From positions 1 to 64,000 of the forward strand of contig NZ_BJML01000004.1 of the NCBI RefSeq assembly GCF_006539145.1: a DNA stretch of 64,000 bases, written 5' to 3'. The stretch comes from Microbacterium testaceum (GTDB lineage Bacteria > Actinomycetota > Actinomycetes > Actinomycetales > Microbacteriaceae). Numbering within the stretch: position 1 is the stretch's first letter; each line of letters opens with the position of its first letter. Below the pieces are notes generated by a model. That model had not been told where the DNA came from. It did no database searches and was given only the letters and a program-made list of their open reading frames with translations. A program made the translations under genes and the position numbers. Positions 38,765 to 49,277 of this stretch are shown one piece after another.

Positions 38765-41605
38765 GTGTCCACGGTTGACAGCTTCGGTGCCAAGAGCACC
38801 CTGACGGTCGGCAGCACCGACTACGAGATCTTCCGCATCGACACGGTCGCCGGTCACGAGAAGCTCCCGTTCAGCCTCAAGGTGCTGCTCGAGAACCTTC
38901 TGCGCACCGAGGACGGCGCCAACGTCACCAAGGAGCAGATCGAGGCGCTCGGCTCGTGGGTCCCCACGGCCGACCCCGACACCGAGATCCAGTTCACTCC
39001 GGCCCGCGTGGTCATGCAGGACTTCACCGGTGTGCCGTGCATCGTCGACCTCGCCACCATGCGCGAGGCCGTCACCGCCCTCGGCGGGGACCCCAACAAG
39101 ATCAACCCGCTCTCGCCCGCCGAGATGGTCATCGACCACTCGGTCATCGCCGACCTGTTCGGCAGCGAGAACGCTCTCGAGCGCAACGTCGAGATCGAGT
39201 ACGAGCGCAACGGCGAGCGGTACCAGTTCCTCCGCTGGGGCCAGACGGCCTTCGACGATTTCAAGGTCGTCCCCCCGGGAACCGGCATCGTGCACCAGGT
39301 CAACATCGAGCACCTGGCGAAGGTCATCTACGACCGCTCGGTCGACGGTGTGCTCCGTGCGTACCCCGACACCTGCGTCGGCACCGACTCGCACACCACG
39401 ATGGTCAACGGCCTCGGCGTGCTCGGTTGGGGCGTCGGCGGCATCGAGGCCGAGGCGGCCATGCTCGGCCAGCCCGTGTCGATGCTCATCCCGCGCGTCG
39501 TCGGCTTCAAGCTCTCGGGCGAGATCCCCGCGGGCGTGACCGCGACCGACGTCGTTCTGACGATCACCGACATGCTGCGCAAGCACGGCGTCGTCGGCAA
39601 GTTCGTCGAGTTCTACGGCGAGGGTGTCGCCTCGGTTCCGCTCGCCAACCGCGCCACCATCGGCAACATGAGCCCCGAGTTCGGCTCGACCGCCGCGATG
39701 TTCCCCATCGACGACGTCACGCTCGAGTACCTGCGCCTGACCGGTCGCGACGAGCAGACGGTCGCCCTCGTCGAGGCGTACGCCAAGGAGCAGAAGCTCT
39801 GGCACGACGCCGACCGTGAGTTGGTCTTCAGCGAGTACATGGAGCTCGACCTCTCGACGGTCGTCCCCTCCATCGCCGGCCCGAAGCGTCCGCAGGACCG
39901 CATCCTGCTGTCCGAGGCGAAGTCGCAGTTCGAAAAGGACATCCTCAACTACGCCGGCGGCGCGACCTCGGACTCCGTCGTCGACCTCGAGGTCGACGGC
40001 ACGTTCCCGGCGTCCGACCCCGGTTCGGTCCCCGGGGAAGAGCACGAGCACGTCACCGAGACCGAGGTGCTCGTCTCGTCGGGCCACCCCGCGAACGCCT
40101 CCAACCCGGTGCGCGTCACCACGCCGGAGGGCCAGTCGTACCTGCTCGACAATGGCGCGGTCACTCTGGCAGCCATCACATCGTGCACGAACACCTCGAA
40201 CCCCTCGGTCATGATCGCGGCCGGCCTTCTCGCCAAGAACGCCGTCGACAAGGGCCTCAAGCGCAAGCCCTGGGTCAAGACCACGCTCGGCCCGGGCTCG
40301 AAAGTCGTCACCGACTACTACGAGAAGTCCGGCCTCGACAAGGCGCTCGAGGGTCTCGACTTCTACACGGTCGGCTACGGCTGCACGATCTGCATCGGCA
40401 ACTCGGGCCCTCTGATCGAAGAGGTCTCCGAGGCGATCAACGAGAACGACCTCGCCGTCACGGCCGTCCTCTCGGGAAACCGCAACTTCGAGGGACGCAT
40501 CAGCCCCGACGTGAAGATGAACTACCTGGCCTCGCCGCCGCTGGTGGTCGCCTACGCCCTCGCCGGTTCGATGAACTTCGACTTCGAGACCGACGCGCTC
40601 GGCAAGGACCAGAACGGCGAAGACGTCTTCCTCAAGGACATCTGGCCCGCCCCCGACCAGGTGCAGACGATCATCGACGCGTCGATCTCGCGCGAGCAGT
40701 TCATCCAGCAGTACGCCACCGTGTTCGAGGGCGACGAGCGATGGAAGAACCTCCCCACCCCGACCGGTCCGGTCTTCGAATGGGATGCCGACTCCACCTA
40801 CGTGCGCAAGGCTCCCTATTTCGACGGCATGACCATGCAGCCCGACGCGGTGCGCGACATCACCGGCGCTCGCGTGATGGCGACGCTCGGCGACTCGGTC
40901 ACCACCGACCACATCAGCCCGGCCGGCAACATCAAGGCGGGCACCCCTGCCGCGCAGTACCTGATGGAGCACGGAGTCGCCCAGAAGGACTTCAACTCCT
41001 ACGGATCGCGCCGTGGTAACCACGAAGTCATGATCCGCGGCACCTTCGCCAACATCCGCCTGAAGAACGAACTCACCGCGGCCGTCAACGGCGGCACGGT
41101 CGTCGAGGGCGGCTACACGCGTGACTTCACCCAGGAGGGTGGCCCGCAGTCCTACATCTTCGACGCGAGCCAGAACTACCAGGATCAGGGCACCCCGCTG
41201 GTGATCTTCGGCGGCAAGGAGTACGGCTCCGGCTCCTCGCGCGACTGGGCGGCCAAGGGCACGAACCTGCTGGGCGTCAAGGCCGTCATCACCGAGAGCT
41301 TCGAGCGCATCCACCGTTCGAACCTCATCGGTATGGGCGTCGTTCCGCTGCAGTTCCCGGCCGGCGAGAGCTGGAAGTCGCTGGGCCTCGACGGCACCGA
41401 GATCGTCTCGATCGAGGGCCTCGAGCAGCTCAACGAGGGCGTCACGCCCAAGACGGTGAAGGTCACCGCCGAGCCGAGCGAGTTCTCGCCCGAGGGCAAG
41501 CAGACCGTGTCGTTCGACGCCGTGGTCCGCATCGACACCCCCGGTGAGGCCGACTACTACCGCAACGGCGGAATCCTGCAGTACGTGCTGCGTTCGCTGG
41601 TCTGA
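38765..41605 (+). CDS. acnA: Aconitate hydratase
   Basis: The TCA-cycle enzyme isomerises citrate to isocitrate through a [4Fe-4S] cluster. The 946-residue protein carries the cluster cysteines in [11 protein letters not shown] and [28 protein letters not shown], and the C-terminal substrate-binding [12 protein letters not shown]. It belongs to the AcnA/IRP1-type family. GTG at 38765 has GAAGGAGA upstream and fits the family start. Bases 38654-38764 form a leader of about 110 nt. Confidence 0.95.
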   Translation: MSTVDSFGAKSTLTVGSTDYEIFRIDTVAGHEKLPFSLKVLLENLLRTEDGANVTKEQIEALGSWVPTADPDTEIQFTPARVVMQDFTGVPCIVDLATMREAVTALGGDPNKINPLSPAEMVIDHSVIADLFGSENALERNVEIEYERNGERYQFLRWGQTAFDDFKVVPPGTGIVHQVNIEHLAKVIYDRSVDGVLRAYPDTCVGTDSHTTMVNGLGVLGWGVGGIEAEAAMLGQPVSMLIPRVVGFKLSGEIPAGVTATDVVLTITDMLRKHGVVGKFVEFYGEGVASVPLANRATIGNMSPEFGSTAAMFPIDDVTLEYLRLTGRDEQTVALVEAYAKEQKLWHDADRELVFSEYMELDLSTVVPSIAGPKRPQDRILLSEAKSQFEKDILNYAGGATSDSVVDLEVDGTFPASDPGSVPGEEHEHVTETEVLVSSGHPANASNPVRVTTPEGQSYLLDNGAVTLAAITSCTNTSNPSVMIAAGLLAKNAVDKGLKRKPWVKTTLGPGSKVVTDYYEKSGLDKALEGLDFYTVGYGCTICIGNSGPLIEEVSEAINENDLAVTAVLSGNRNFEGRISPDVKMNYLASPPLVVAYALAGSMNFDFETDALGKDQNGEDVFLKDIWPAPDQVQTIIDASISREQFIQQYATVFEGDERWKNLPTPTGPVFEWDADSTYVRKAPYFDGMTMQPDAVRDITGARVMATLGDSVTTDHISPAGNIKAGTPAAQYLMEHGVAQKDFNSYGSRRGNHEVMIRGTFANIRLKNELTAAVNGGTVVEGGYTRDFTQEGGPQSYIFDASQNYQDQGTPLVIFGGKEYGSGSSRDWAAKGTNLLGVKAVITESFERIHRSNLIGMGVVPLQFPAGESWKSLGLDGTEIVSIEGLEQLNEGVTPKTVKVTAEPSEFSPEGKQTVSFDAVVRIDTPGEADYYRNGGILQYVLRSLV

Positions 41606-41614
41606 CCCACGACG

Positions 41615-41651
41615 GAAGTGCCCCGGAAGCCCCGTGCTTCCGGGGCACTTC
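41615..41651 (+). terminator. Terminator of aconitase
   Basis: A perfect 16-bp stem (GAAGTGCCCCGGAAGC and complement) with a five-base loop lies ten bases after the stop. Confidence 0.85.
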
Positions 41652-41772
41652 GCTTTCGACCTAGACCACGCTGGCGCGATCTGCGCAAGCCGTTGCCGGG
41701 CCGGTACACCCTCCGGAGACTAGAATTGACCCGTACGCGCGGACCCCGCGCGCATCGCACGAGAGGAGTCTG

Positions 41773-43722
41773 ATGGCTCTCCTACCCGGCATTCACGGTC
41801 CCCGTGACCTCGATGGGCTGACCCCCGACCAACTGCGGCAGCTGGCCGCGGAAGTCCGCTCATTCCTCATCGAGAAGGTCTCCCGCACGGGCGGGCACCT
41901 CGGCCCGAACCTCGGCGTCGTCGAGCTGACGATCGCTCTCCACAAGGTCTTCGACTCCCCGTCCGACCCGATCATCTTCGATACCGGACACCAGTCGTAC
42001 GTGCACAAGATGCTCACCGGCCGTCAGGACTTCACGGCCCTGCGTTCCCGCGGAGGCCTGGCGGGCTACCCGCAGCGTGCCGAGAGCGAGCACGATGTCG
42101 TCGAGTCGTCGCACGCCTCGAGCTCCCTCAGCTGGGCCGACGGCGTCTCGCGGGCTTTCAGCCGCACCGGTCGCCGCGACCGCCACGTCATCGCCGTGGT
42201 CGGCGACGGCGCACTCACCGGCGGGATGACCTGGGAAGCACTCAACAACATCAGCGACGACAACGAGCGCAATCTCGTCATCGTCGTGAACGACAACGGG
42301 CGATCGTATGCGCCGACCATCGGCGGGATGGCGCGTTACCTCAATCGCGTGCGGACCAACGACGCGTACCGCACGCTGCACCGCGGCTCCGACACGCTCT
42401 TCCGTCGCCTGGGTCCGGCCGCGCGGGCCGTCTACCGCGGCGTGCGCGGCGGCACCCACGGCTTCCTGTCGCGCTTCACGAACAACGAGGCGCTCTACAG
42501 CAACCTCGACATCAAGTACCTGGGTCCCATCGACGGGCATGACTTCGAATCGCTCATCGAGACGCTCGAGCTCGCCAAGTCGTACGGTGCCCCCGTGATC
42601 GTGCACGCCATCACCGACAAGGGCAGCGGCTACGCCCCCGCGATGAGCGACGAGGCCGATCAGTTCCACGCCGTGGGCAAGATCGACCCCGTCACGGGCG
42701 AGGCCATCGGCGCGGGCGGTGGTCTGCAGTGGACCGACGTCTTCGCCGAGGAGCTGACGAAGGTCGGTGGAGAGCGCGACGACATCATCGCCATGACCGC
42801 GGCGATGCTGCGCCCCACCGGTCTCCAGCAGTTCGCCGAGCGCTTCCCCGAGCGCGTGTACGACGTGGGCATCGCCGAGCAGCACGCCGTGGCATCCGCC
42901 GCCGGTCTCGCCTTCGGCGGGCTGCATCCTGTCGTCGCGATCTACGCGACGTTCATGAATCGCGCGTTCGACCAGGTCATGATGGACGTCGCCCTGCACA
43001 AGGCCGGCGTGACCTTCGTGCTCGACCGCGCCGGAGTCACCGGTCCCGATGGCCCGAGTCATCACGGCATCTGGGATCTGGCGATGCTGCAGCTCGTTCC
43101 CGGCATCCGGATCGCCGCTCCGCGCGACGCCGCACGTTTGCGCGAGGAGTTCCGCGAGGCCACGGCCGTCGAGGACGCCCCCACGGTCGTTCGATACCCC
43201 AAGGGCAAGGTGAACGCCGACGTCGAGGCCGTCGAGCGCCTGCACGACGGTGTCGACGTCCTGAGCCGCGGAGCGAGCGAGGATGTGCTGCTGGTCGGTA
43301 TCGGCCCGATGGTGCACCTGGCCCTCGAGGTCGCCGAGCGTCTCGAGGCGCAGGGTATCGGCGCAACGGTGATCGACCCGCGCTGGGCGATCCCCGTGCA
43401 GCCGTCGGTGATCGAGCTCGCACGCGAGCACCGCCTGGTGATCACCATCGAAGACGGCATCCGCGTGGGCGGCGTCGGCACGCGCGTGCGTCAGGTGCTG
43501 CGCGAGGCCGGAGTCGACACGGCCGTCGATGAGCTCGGCATCCCCGACGAGTTCATCGACCATGCCACCCGTGAGCAGATCCTCGAAGACGCCGGCCTCA
43601 CCGCGTCGAAGATCGCTCACGACGTCGTTGCGCAGGTGCTCGGGACCCGCGTTCCCATGGCGCGCCAGACTCCGACCGGCTCGATCCCCACGATCGAGGA
43701 GTGGGAGAAGTCGCGCCGCTGA
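41773..43722 (+). CDS. dxs: 1-deoxy-D-xylulose-5-phosphate synthase
   Basis: The thiamin-dependent first enzyme of the MEP isoprenoid pathway, joining pyruvate and glyceraldehyde 3-phosphate. The 649-residue protein has the ThDP motif GDGALTGGMTWEALNNIS, the catalytic His regions GHQSYVHK and DGHD, the transketolase-like YDVGIAEQHAVASAAGLA, and DRAGVTGPDGPSHHG. GAGAGGAG precedes the ATG. TAGAAT at 41721-41726 may be the -10 box. Confidence 0.95.
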   Translation: MALLPGIHGPRDLDGLTPDQLRQLAAEVRSFLIEKVSRTGGHLGPNLGVVELTIALHKVFDSPSDPIIFDTGHQSYVHKMLTGRQDFTALRSRGGLAGYPQRAESEHDVVESSHASSSLSWADGVSRAFSRTGRRDRHVIAVVGDGALTGGMTWEALNNISDDNERNLVIVVNDNGRSYAPTIGGMARYLNRVRTNDAYRTLHRGSDTLFRRLGPAARAVYRGVRGGTHGFLSRFTNNEALYSNLDIKYLGPIDGHDFESLIETLELAKSYGAPVIVHAITDKGSGYAPAMSDEADQFHAVGKIDPVTGEAIGAGGGLQWTDVFAEELTKVGGERDDIIAMTAAMLRPTGLQQFAERFPERVYDVGIAEQHAVASAAGLAFGGLHPVVAIYATFMNRAFDQVMMDVALHKAGVTFVLDRAGVTGPDGPSHHGIWDLAMLQLVPGIRIAAPRDAARLREEFREATAVEDAPTVVRYPKGKVNADVEAVERLHDGVDVLSRGASEDVLLVGIGPMVHLALEVAERLEAQGIGATVIDPRWAIPVQPSVIELAREHRLVITIEDGIRVGGVGTRVRQVLREAGVDTAVDELGIPDEFIDHATREQILEDAGLTASKIAHDVVAQVLGTRVPMARQTPTGSIPTIEEWEKSRR

Positions 43723-43795
43723 CGCGGCGGCACGGTCGAGAACGGGGGGGGGATGAGGGGATTCCGGCCCGTTCGTCGTGTGCGCCCCGTCACGA

Positions 43796-43988
43796 GGACA
43801 GGGGATGCCGCAGGAACAGGCTGAACCGGGCGCGAGAAACCTGTTCTCGACGCTTGCCCTGTGTTCCCGTGGCAACCCCGGCCTGCCGCGACGCACCGGT
43901 CGTCGCGTCGCCAGAACAGGGGATGGACCCGGAACAGGCCGGAACGAACGACACTCACCTGTTCTCGTCGCCCGTCCTGTTCTCGTGA
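43796..43988 (+). repeat. Imperfect tandem repeat of a 118-bp unit
   Basis: Two units in a 335-base gap are aligned at a constant 118-base offset: ACAGGGGATG (43798 and 43916), GGAACAGGC (43813 and 43931), ACCTGTTCTCG (43839 and 43957). A third GAACAGG-like complement, CCTGTGTTC/CCTGTTCTC, ends each unit. GAACAGG and CCTGTTC are complementary, so each unit can fold as a hairpin. No gene is visible here. Confidence 0.6.
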
Positions 43989-44005
43989 CCCGGTGTCTCC
44001 GCCCA

Positions 44006-44045
44006 CGACGGCGGCGCCGCCCCCGAAGGGACGGCGCCGCTGTCG
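44006..44045. terminator. Bidirectional terminator
   Basis: CGACGGCGGCGCCG pairs with CGGCGCCGCTGTCG with one G-U pair between the convergent dxs and fadB-like genes. Confidence 0.75.
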
Positions 44046-44057
44046 TCACGCGAGGGC

Positions 44058-46196
44058 TCAGCCTCCGATGCCCCGGATGGGCGGGTGATGGAACGTGTCA
44101 CCGAACGCCCGCTGGGATGCCCCCTCACGGTCGAGGTAGGGCGAGGCGCCACCGTCGATGAACGGCCACCCGGCGCCGAGGATGAGGCACAGGTCGATGT
44201 CCTGCACCTCGGGCACGACGCCCTCGTCGAGCATGATGTGGATCTCCTGCGCGAGACCGTTCTGCACGCGCGCGAGGATCGTCTCGGGCGCCACCGGCGT
44301 CTTTCCCGTGACGAGCACCTTCTGAGCCGCCTTGGTCCACCCCGTCACACGACCGCCCTTGTCCTTCTCGACGACCTCGGGGAGGGCGGCGAGCTCGTGG
44401 AAGTTCTCCGACGAGAAGAATCGGTCGGGGAAGGCGTGCGCCATCGTGTCTTGCACGTGCGCGGCGACCTTCCATCCCACCAGGTCGATGAGCTGGAACG
44501 GTCCCATCGGAAGACCGAGCGGCGCGAACGCCTTCTCCACCACCGCGATCGGTGTCCCCTCGTACACCGCTCGCGCCGCCTCACCCATGACCTTGGCCAG
44601 CAGACGGTTCACGACGAACCCGGGGGCGTCGGCGGTGAGCACGGCGTTCTTGCCGAGACCCTTGGCCACCACGAAGGCCGTCGACAGCGCCGCGTCGGAG
44701 GTGGCATCCGTCTTCACGACCTCGATGAGCGGCATGACAGCGACGGGGTTGAAGAAGTGGAAGCCCACCAGACGCTCGGGGTTCTGCAGCACCGAACCGA
44801 TCTCGGCGACCGAGAGCGACGAGGTGTTGGTGGCAAGGATCGCGTCGGCGGCGACGATCTTCTCGATGGCGGAGAAGACCTCTTGCTTGACGCCCACCTC
44901 TTCGAACACGGCCTCGATCACGAAGTCGCAGTCCGCGAACTCCGACCGGTCGGTGGTGCCGTGCACGAGGGCGCGCAACTGATTGGCGGTGTCGCCGTCC
45001 AGACGACCCTTCGCCTCCAGCTTGCCGATCTCTTCACGAATGGATGCCACGCCCTTGTCGACCCGACCCTGATCGAGGTCGGTGATGATCACGGGCACGC
45101 GCAGCTTGCGCACGAACAGCAGCGCGAACTGCGAGGCCATGAGACCGGCACCGATGACGCCGACCTTCGTGACTCTCTTCGCGAGGGCCTTGTCGGGGGC
45201 TCCGACCGGACGCTTCGCGCGCTTCTGCACGAGGTCGAAGGCGTACATGGACGCCGCGAACTGGTCGCCGGTGATGAGATCGGCGAGAGCCTCGTCCTCG
45301 CGGGCGAACCCCTCGGCCTTCGTGCCGCTCTTCGCCTTGTCGAGCAGGTCGAGAGCGACGTAGGGGGAGCGGGGCACGGTGCCGATCTTCGACTCGAGCA
45401 TGCCGCGGGCCATCTTGATCGCGATGGGCCACTTGGTCAGACGCTCGAGCTTGCCGGGCTCGTTCTTGCGCTCGACGCGGACCCGACCGGTGAGCACATC
45501 GTCCGCCCAGCGGAGCGAGTCCTCAAGGTACGAGGCCGCCGGGAAGATGGCATCCATGATCCCGAGGTCGAAGGCCTGCTTCGGCTTGAGCATGCGGTTC
45601 TGTTTGAGGGGGTTCGAGATGACCACCTCAAGCGCGTTCTCGATGCCGATGAGGTTCGGCAGCAGGTAGGCGCCGCCCCAGCCCGGAATGATGCCGAGGA
45701 ACACCTCGGGGAGCGCCACGGCTGCGGCGGAGGCGTCGACGGTGCGGTAGGTCGAGTTCAGCGCGATCTCGAGACCGCCGCCGAGCGCGAGGCCGTTCAC
45801 GAACGCGAACGTGGGCACACCCAGGTCGGACAACGAGCCGATCACCTGGTGTCCGCGCTGCGCGATGAGGCGCGCGACCTCTTTCGAGGGGAGCTTCGCC
45901 ACGTCGGACAGGTCGGCGCCCGCAGCGAGGATGTACTGCTTGCCGGTGATCGCGACGGCGTGGATCTCGCCCTTCGCGGCGCGCTCCTTCAGCGTCGCGA
46001 GCGTGCGCCCGAGCTCGGCGAGCGTCGCGGGCCCGAGGGTGTTCGGCCGCGTGTGGTCGCGCCCGTTGTCGAGCGTGATCAGCGCGAGCACGTTGCCCGA
46101 GGGCAGGCGCACGTCACGAACGGGGGAGTGGGTCACCACCTCGTCGGCGGTGAGGGCGTCGAGGGGCGTGAAGTCGATCGAGGTGTAATCGGTCAC
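44058..46196 (-). CDS. fadB: Fatty-acid oxidation multifunctional enzyme (enoyl-CoA hydratase / 3-hydroxyacyl-CoA dehydrogenase)
   Basis: The 712-residue protein joins an N-terminal crotonase domain (TFAFVNGLALGGGLEIAL near residue 128, LPEVFLGIIPGWGGAYLLP with the catalytic Glu) to a dehydrogenase domain. The latter has the NAD motif VGVIGAGLMASQFALLF, NTSSLSVAEIG, and FHFFNPVAVMPLIEVV. It catalyses the middle two steps of beta-oxidation. The GTG start overlaps the thiolase stop by four bases, giving a fadA-fadB operon. Confidence 0.9.
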   Translation of the reverse strand: MTDYTSIDFTPLDALTADEVVTHSPVRDVRLPSGNVLALITLDNGRDHTRPNTLGPATLAELGRTLATLKERAAKGEIHAVAITGKQYILAAGADLSDVAKLPSKEVARLIAQRGHQVIGSLSDLGVPTFAFVNGLALGGGLEIALNSTYRTVDASAAAVALPEVFLGIIPGWGGAYLLPNLIGIENALEVVISNPLKQNRMLKPKQAFDLGIMDAIFPAASYLEDSLRWADDVLTGRVRVERKNEPGKLERLTKWPIAIKMARGMLESKIGTVPRSPYVALDLLDKAKSGTKAEGFAREDEALADLITGDQFAASMYAFDLVQKRAKRPVGAPDKALAKRVTKVGVIGAGLMASQFALLFVRKLRVPVIITDLDQGRVDKGVASIREEIGKLEAKGRLDGDTANQLRALVHGTTDRSEFADCDFVIEAVFEEVGVKQEVFSAIEKIVAADAILATNTSSLSVAEIGSVLQNPERLVGFHFFNPVAVMPLIEVVKTDATSDAALSTAFVVAKGLGKNAVLTADAPGFVVNRLLAKVMGEAARAVYEGTPIAVVEKAFAPLGLPMGPFQLIDLVGWKVAAHVQDTMAHAFPDRFFSSENFHELAALPEVVEKDKGGRVTGWTKAAQKVLVTGKTPVAPETILARVQNGLAQEIHIMLDEGVVPEVQDIDLCLILGAGWPFIDGGASPYLDREGASQRAFGDTFHHPPIRGIGG

Positions 46197-47401
46197 TTGC
46201 GCTTCTTCTTTCCGTCGAAGAACGGGTTCTCCCAGATGACCGAGCCACCCTGCCCGAGGCCCACGCACATGGCGGTGAGGCCATAGCGCACGTCGGGACG
46301 CTCGGCGAACTGCGCGGCCAGCTGGATCATGAGACGCACTCCGGATGCCGCGAGCGGGTGGCCCAGGGCGATGGCGCCGCCCCACGGGTTCACGCGCGGA
46401 TCGTCGTCGGCGATGCCGAAGTGGTCGAGGAGCGAGATCACCTGGATGGCGAACGCCTCGTTCAGCTCGAACAGGCCGATGTCGTCGATCGTGAGTCCGG
46501 CCTTCTTGAGGGCCTTCTCGGTCGAGGGGATCGGGCCGATGCCCATGATCTCGGGCTCGACGCCGGCAAAGGCGAACGACACCATGCGCATCTTCGGCGC
46601 AAGGCCGAACTCCTTCACGGCATCGCTTCCCGCAAGCAGGCTGATCGTTGCACCGTCGGTCAGGGGCGACGACGTGCCGGCGGTGACGCGACCGTGCGGA
46701 CGGAACGGTGTCTTCAGCGTCGCGAGGCCCTCTAGCGTGGTCTCGGGGCGGCGCCCCTCGTCCTCGGTCGCCAGCCCCCAGGCACCGTCGGCGTCCTTGA
46801 TCGCGACCGACACGAGGTCGGGCTGGATCTTGCCGGCGTCGTAGGCCGCCTGCACCTTGTGCTGGCTCGCCACGCCGAAGCGGTCGGCCCGTTCCTTCGT
46901 GAGGTGCGGGAACCGGTCGTGGATGCGCTCGGCCGTCACGCCCATGTTCAACGCGCCCGGGTCGACGAGCTTCTCGGCGACGAAGCGCGGGTTGGGGTCG
47001 ACGTTGCCGCCGATGGGGTGACGACCCATGTGCTCGACACCGCCGGCGAGGGCGAGGTCGTACATTCCGACGCCGATCGAGGCGCCCATGGTGGTGACGC
47101 TCGTCATGGCGCCCGCGCACATGCGCTCGACCGCGAGGCCGGGCACGGTCATCGGCAGACCCGCAAGGATCGCCGCGGTGCGTCCGAGGGTCAGCCCCTG
47201 GTCACCGGTCTGCGAGGTCGCGGCGATCGCCACGTCGTCGATCCGATCCTTCGGCACGTCGCCGTTGCGCTCCATCAACCCGATGATCGCCTTGACCACC
47301 AGGTCATCAGCGCGGGTGTTCCAGTACATGCCCTTCTCGCCGGCGCGCCCGAAGGGGGTGCGCATTCCGTCGACGAAGAAGACGTCCGTCATCTCGGCCA
47401 C
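46193..47401 (-). CDS. fadA: Acetyl-CoA C-acyltransferase (thiolase)
   Basis: Cleaves 3-ketoacyl-CoA in the last step of beta-oxidation. The 402-residue protein has the nucleophilic Cys in VERMCAGAMTSV near residue 95, NEAFAIQ, GGAIALGHPLAASG with the catalytic His, and CVGLGQGGS with the second Cys. GGAGG lies four bases before GTG 47401 and 13 before an ATG at 47392; I kept the GTG. The gene precedes fadB in the same operon. Confidence 0.9.
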   Translation of the reverse strand: MAEMTDVFFVDGMRTPFGRAGEKGMYWNTRADDLVVKAIIGLMERNGDVPKDRIDDVAIAATSQTGDQGLTLGRTAAILAGLPMTVPGLAVERMCAGAMTSVTTMGASIGVGMYDLALAGGVEHMGRHPIGGNVDPNPRFVAEKLVDPGALNMGVTAERIHDRFPHLTKERADRFGVASQHKVQAAYDAGKIQPDLVSVAIKDADGAWGLATEDEGRRPETTLEGLATLKTPFRPHGRVTAGTSSPLTDGATISLLAGSDAVKEFGLAPKMRMVSFAFAGVEPEIMGIGPIPSTEKALKKAGLTIDDIGLFELNEAFAIQVISLLDHFGIADDDPRVNPWGGAIALGHPLAASGVRLMIQLAAQFAERPDVRYGLTAMCVGLGQGGSVIWENPFFDGKKKRK

Positions 47402-47439
47402 TCTGCCTCCAAAGTTTGGGATGACCCCAGCCTAGGAAG

Positions 47440-47463
47440 ACCGATTCGGTGGGAAGAATCGGT
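47440..47463 (-). terminator. Hairpin between RNase D and fadA
   Basis: ACCGATTC pairs with GAATCGGT over eight bases. It lies ten bases downstream of the minus-strand RNase D gene stop and may attenuate read-through into fadA. Confidence 0.4.
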
Positions 47464-47472
47464 TGTCCGAAC

Positions 47473-48669
47473 CTACGAATCCGTGGCAGACACGTCCTCG
47501 TCGGCATTGAGGGAAGCTACAAAGCTATCGGCGATCACCTGTGAGGTCTGGTCAATCTGCCACGGCCGCGCTCCGAGCTCGGCGAGAGCCGTCCCGACCG
47601 AATCAGCCGTGACCTCGGACGGCGGAGCCCAGGCCAGCCGACGGAGGGTCTCGGGCGTGAGCAGGTTCTCGGTCGGCATCCGCAGCTCTTCCGCTCGCGC
47701 CTCGACGGCCGGACGGGCCTTCTTCAGACGACGATCGGCCTCGGGATTGCGGTCCGCCCACGCGCGCGGCGGAGGGAGGGTGTCGCTGGGAACACGGTCG
47801 GCGGGCAGGTCCGTCGACTCCCGACCGGCGACGATCGCGTTCCACCAGCGGTCCAGCTGAGTACGGCTGGCGCGACCGTTGAACTCTTTGACGCCCGCGA
47901 GCGCCTGCTTGGTCGCCGGATCCGCGATCACGGCCGCGACGAGGGCGCGATCGGGAACGAGTCGACCCGGGGCCACGTCCTGCTCGCGGGCGTAGTCCTC
48001 GCGCGCCTGCCACAGCGACCGTGCCACGGCGAGCGACCGGCGGCCGCGCACGCTGTGCAGGCCACTGAGTCGACGCCACGGGTCGTCGCGCGGCGGCTTG
48101 GGCTCGCGGTCGAGCACCGCTTGGAACTCCTGACGCGCGATCTCCGTCTTGCCCTGCTCGGCCAGCTCGGCATCGAGCACGTCGCGGACGTCGATGAGGT
48201 GTTCGACGTCGAGGGCGGCGTATTCGAGCCAGGATGCCGGCAGCGGGCGCGTCGACCAGTCCGCGGCCGAGTGGGCCTTGGCCAGAGTGATGCCCAGAGT
48301 CTGTTCGACGACCGCGCCGAGGCCGACGCGTTCGTGACCCAGCAGACGCGAGCCCAGCTCGGTGTCGAAGATGCGCGGAGGCTCGAGTCCCCGCTCGCGC
48401 AGCGACGGAAGGTCCTGGCTGGCAGCGTGGAACACCCACTCGACCTGGCCGATGGCGTTCTGAAGGGGCGAGAAGTCCTCGATCGTCGAAGGATCGAAGA
48501 GGAAGACCCCGGCTTCTCGGCGGAAGACCTGGATGAGATAGGCGCGCTGCGAATAGCGGAAGCCCGAAGCGCGCTCGACGTCGACCGCGGCGGGACCGCT
48601 CCCCGCGGCCAGGGTCTCGCAGGCGGCGAGGAAGCCTTCGGCGTCCTCGATGACGATGTACTCAACCAC
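47473..48669 (-). CDS. rnd: Ribonuclease D (DEDD exonuclease with HRDC domain)
   Basis: The 398-residue protein has a DEDD 3'-5' exonuclease domain (AAVDVERASGFRYSQRAYLIQ with Asp and Glu near residues 33-35, FHAASQDLPSL, LEYAALDVEHL). A C-terminal HRDC domain follows (WQAREDYAREQDVAPGRLVP). It probably trims tRNA and other RNA 3' ends. GTG at 48669 is chosen because GGAGG lies seven bases upstream; this overlaps the DUF3000 gene by eight bases, implying co-translation. Confidence 0.88.
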   Translation of the reverse strand: MVEYIVIEDAEGFLAACETLAAGSGPAAVDVERASGFRYSQRAYLIQVFRREAGVFLFDPSTIEDFSPLQNAIGQVEWVFHAASQDLPSLRERGLEPPRIFDTELGSRLLGHERVGLGAVVEQTLGITLAKAHSAADWSTRPLPASWLEYAALDVEHLIDVRDVLDAELAEQGKTEIARQEFQAVLDREPKPPRDDPWRRLSGLHSVRGRRSLAVARSLWQAREDYAREQDVAPGRLVPDRALVAAVIADPATKQALAGVKEFNGRASRTQLDRWWNAIVAGRESTDLPADRVPSDTLPPPRAWADRNPEADRRLKKARPAVEARAEELRMPTENLLTPETLRRLAWAPPSEVTADSVGTALAELGARPWQIDQTSQVIADSFVASLNADEDVSATDS

Positions 48670-49252
48670 GCGTGGGCCTCCGGGCTCCAAGAACAGCGAC
48701 GCCCTCCGACCCCGGGGGGAGGCCGGCGAGCATGCACACGAGCTCCGCCCACGCCTCGAGGTGCGGGCGGAAGGGACCGCGCGGCGACCACGACGCGCGA
48801 AGTTCGATCTGCGACCCCTCGCCCTGTGAGGCCAGCGCCCCGAAGCCGGTCGAGAGGGTCTTGGTGGCGGTGCCCGATTCGGAGTGGCGCTGGGCGCCGC
48901 GCGAGTCCAGAGCGTCGATCAGCCACGACCACGCGACTTCGGCCAGCAGCGGGTCGACGCCGATCTCCGGCTCGAGGGGGGCCTGCGCGAAGCAGACGAT
49001 GCGCCAGGCACCTCCCCAGGGCTCCGGCTCCTCGGGGTCGTGCAGCAGGATGAACCGCCCCGTGCCGAAGGGTGAATCGGTGGCGTGCTCCTCGGGCCGC
49101 ACGTCTCCCGCCAGCGCCAGGGAAAAGGGGGCCAGGCCGGACGGCGACGGAATCTGACGAACGATCAGGTCGTCGCGGAATGCCGTGTCGCGCAGCTCTT
49201 CCACGGCTCGCGCGAAGGGGCTGTCGGCCTCCGCCGGGCGCTGGTCACTCAC
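48662..49252 (-). CDS. DUF3000 family protein
   Basis: The 196-residue protein has FARAVEELRDTAFRDDLIVR and the acidic pocket RFILLHDPEEPEPWGGAWR, both typical of actinobacterial DUF3000 (function unknown), which commonly precedes RNase D. Two in-frame GTGs compete at 49258 and 49252. TAGTCT occupies 49264-49259 on the minus strand, abutting the first and lying six bases from the second, matching the leaderless spacing of other genes here, so I chose 49252. Confidence 0.85.
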   Translation of the reverse strand: MSDQRPAEADSPFARAVEELRDTAFRDDLIVRQIPSPSGLAPFSLALAGDVRPEEHATDSPFGTGRFILLHDPEEPEPWGGAWRIVCFAQAPLEPEIGVDPLLAEVAWSWLIDALDSRGAQRHSESGTATKTLSTGFGALASQGEGSQIELRASWSPRGPFRPHLEAWAELVCMLAGLPPGSEGVAVLGARRPTRG

Positions 49253-49258
49253 GGCCAC

Positions 49259-49268
49259 AGACTAGAGT
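49259..49268. promoter_or_regulatory. Overlapping divergent -10 elements
   Basis: AGACTAGAGT contains TAGTCT for the leftward DUF3000 gene and TAGAGT for the rightward hydrolase gene, overlapping in two bases. Neither start codon has a good ribosome-binding site. Confidence 0.5.
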
Positions 49269-49277
49269 GAGGCCTCG

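Noticed and set aside
38672..41314. An 880-codon open frame antisense to aconitase
   Set aside because: High-GC codon bias leaves the opposite strand open. The translation is rich in Arg, Val, Asp and Gly without motifs, and the sense frame is an intact aconitase.
43796..43988. CRISPR array
   Set aside because: Only two imperfect 118-bp units, no short uniform repeats or spacers, and no cas genes.
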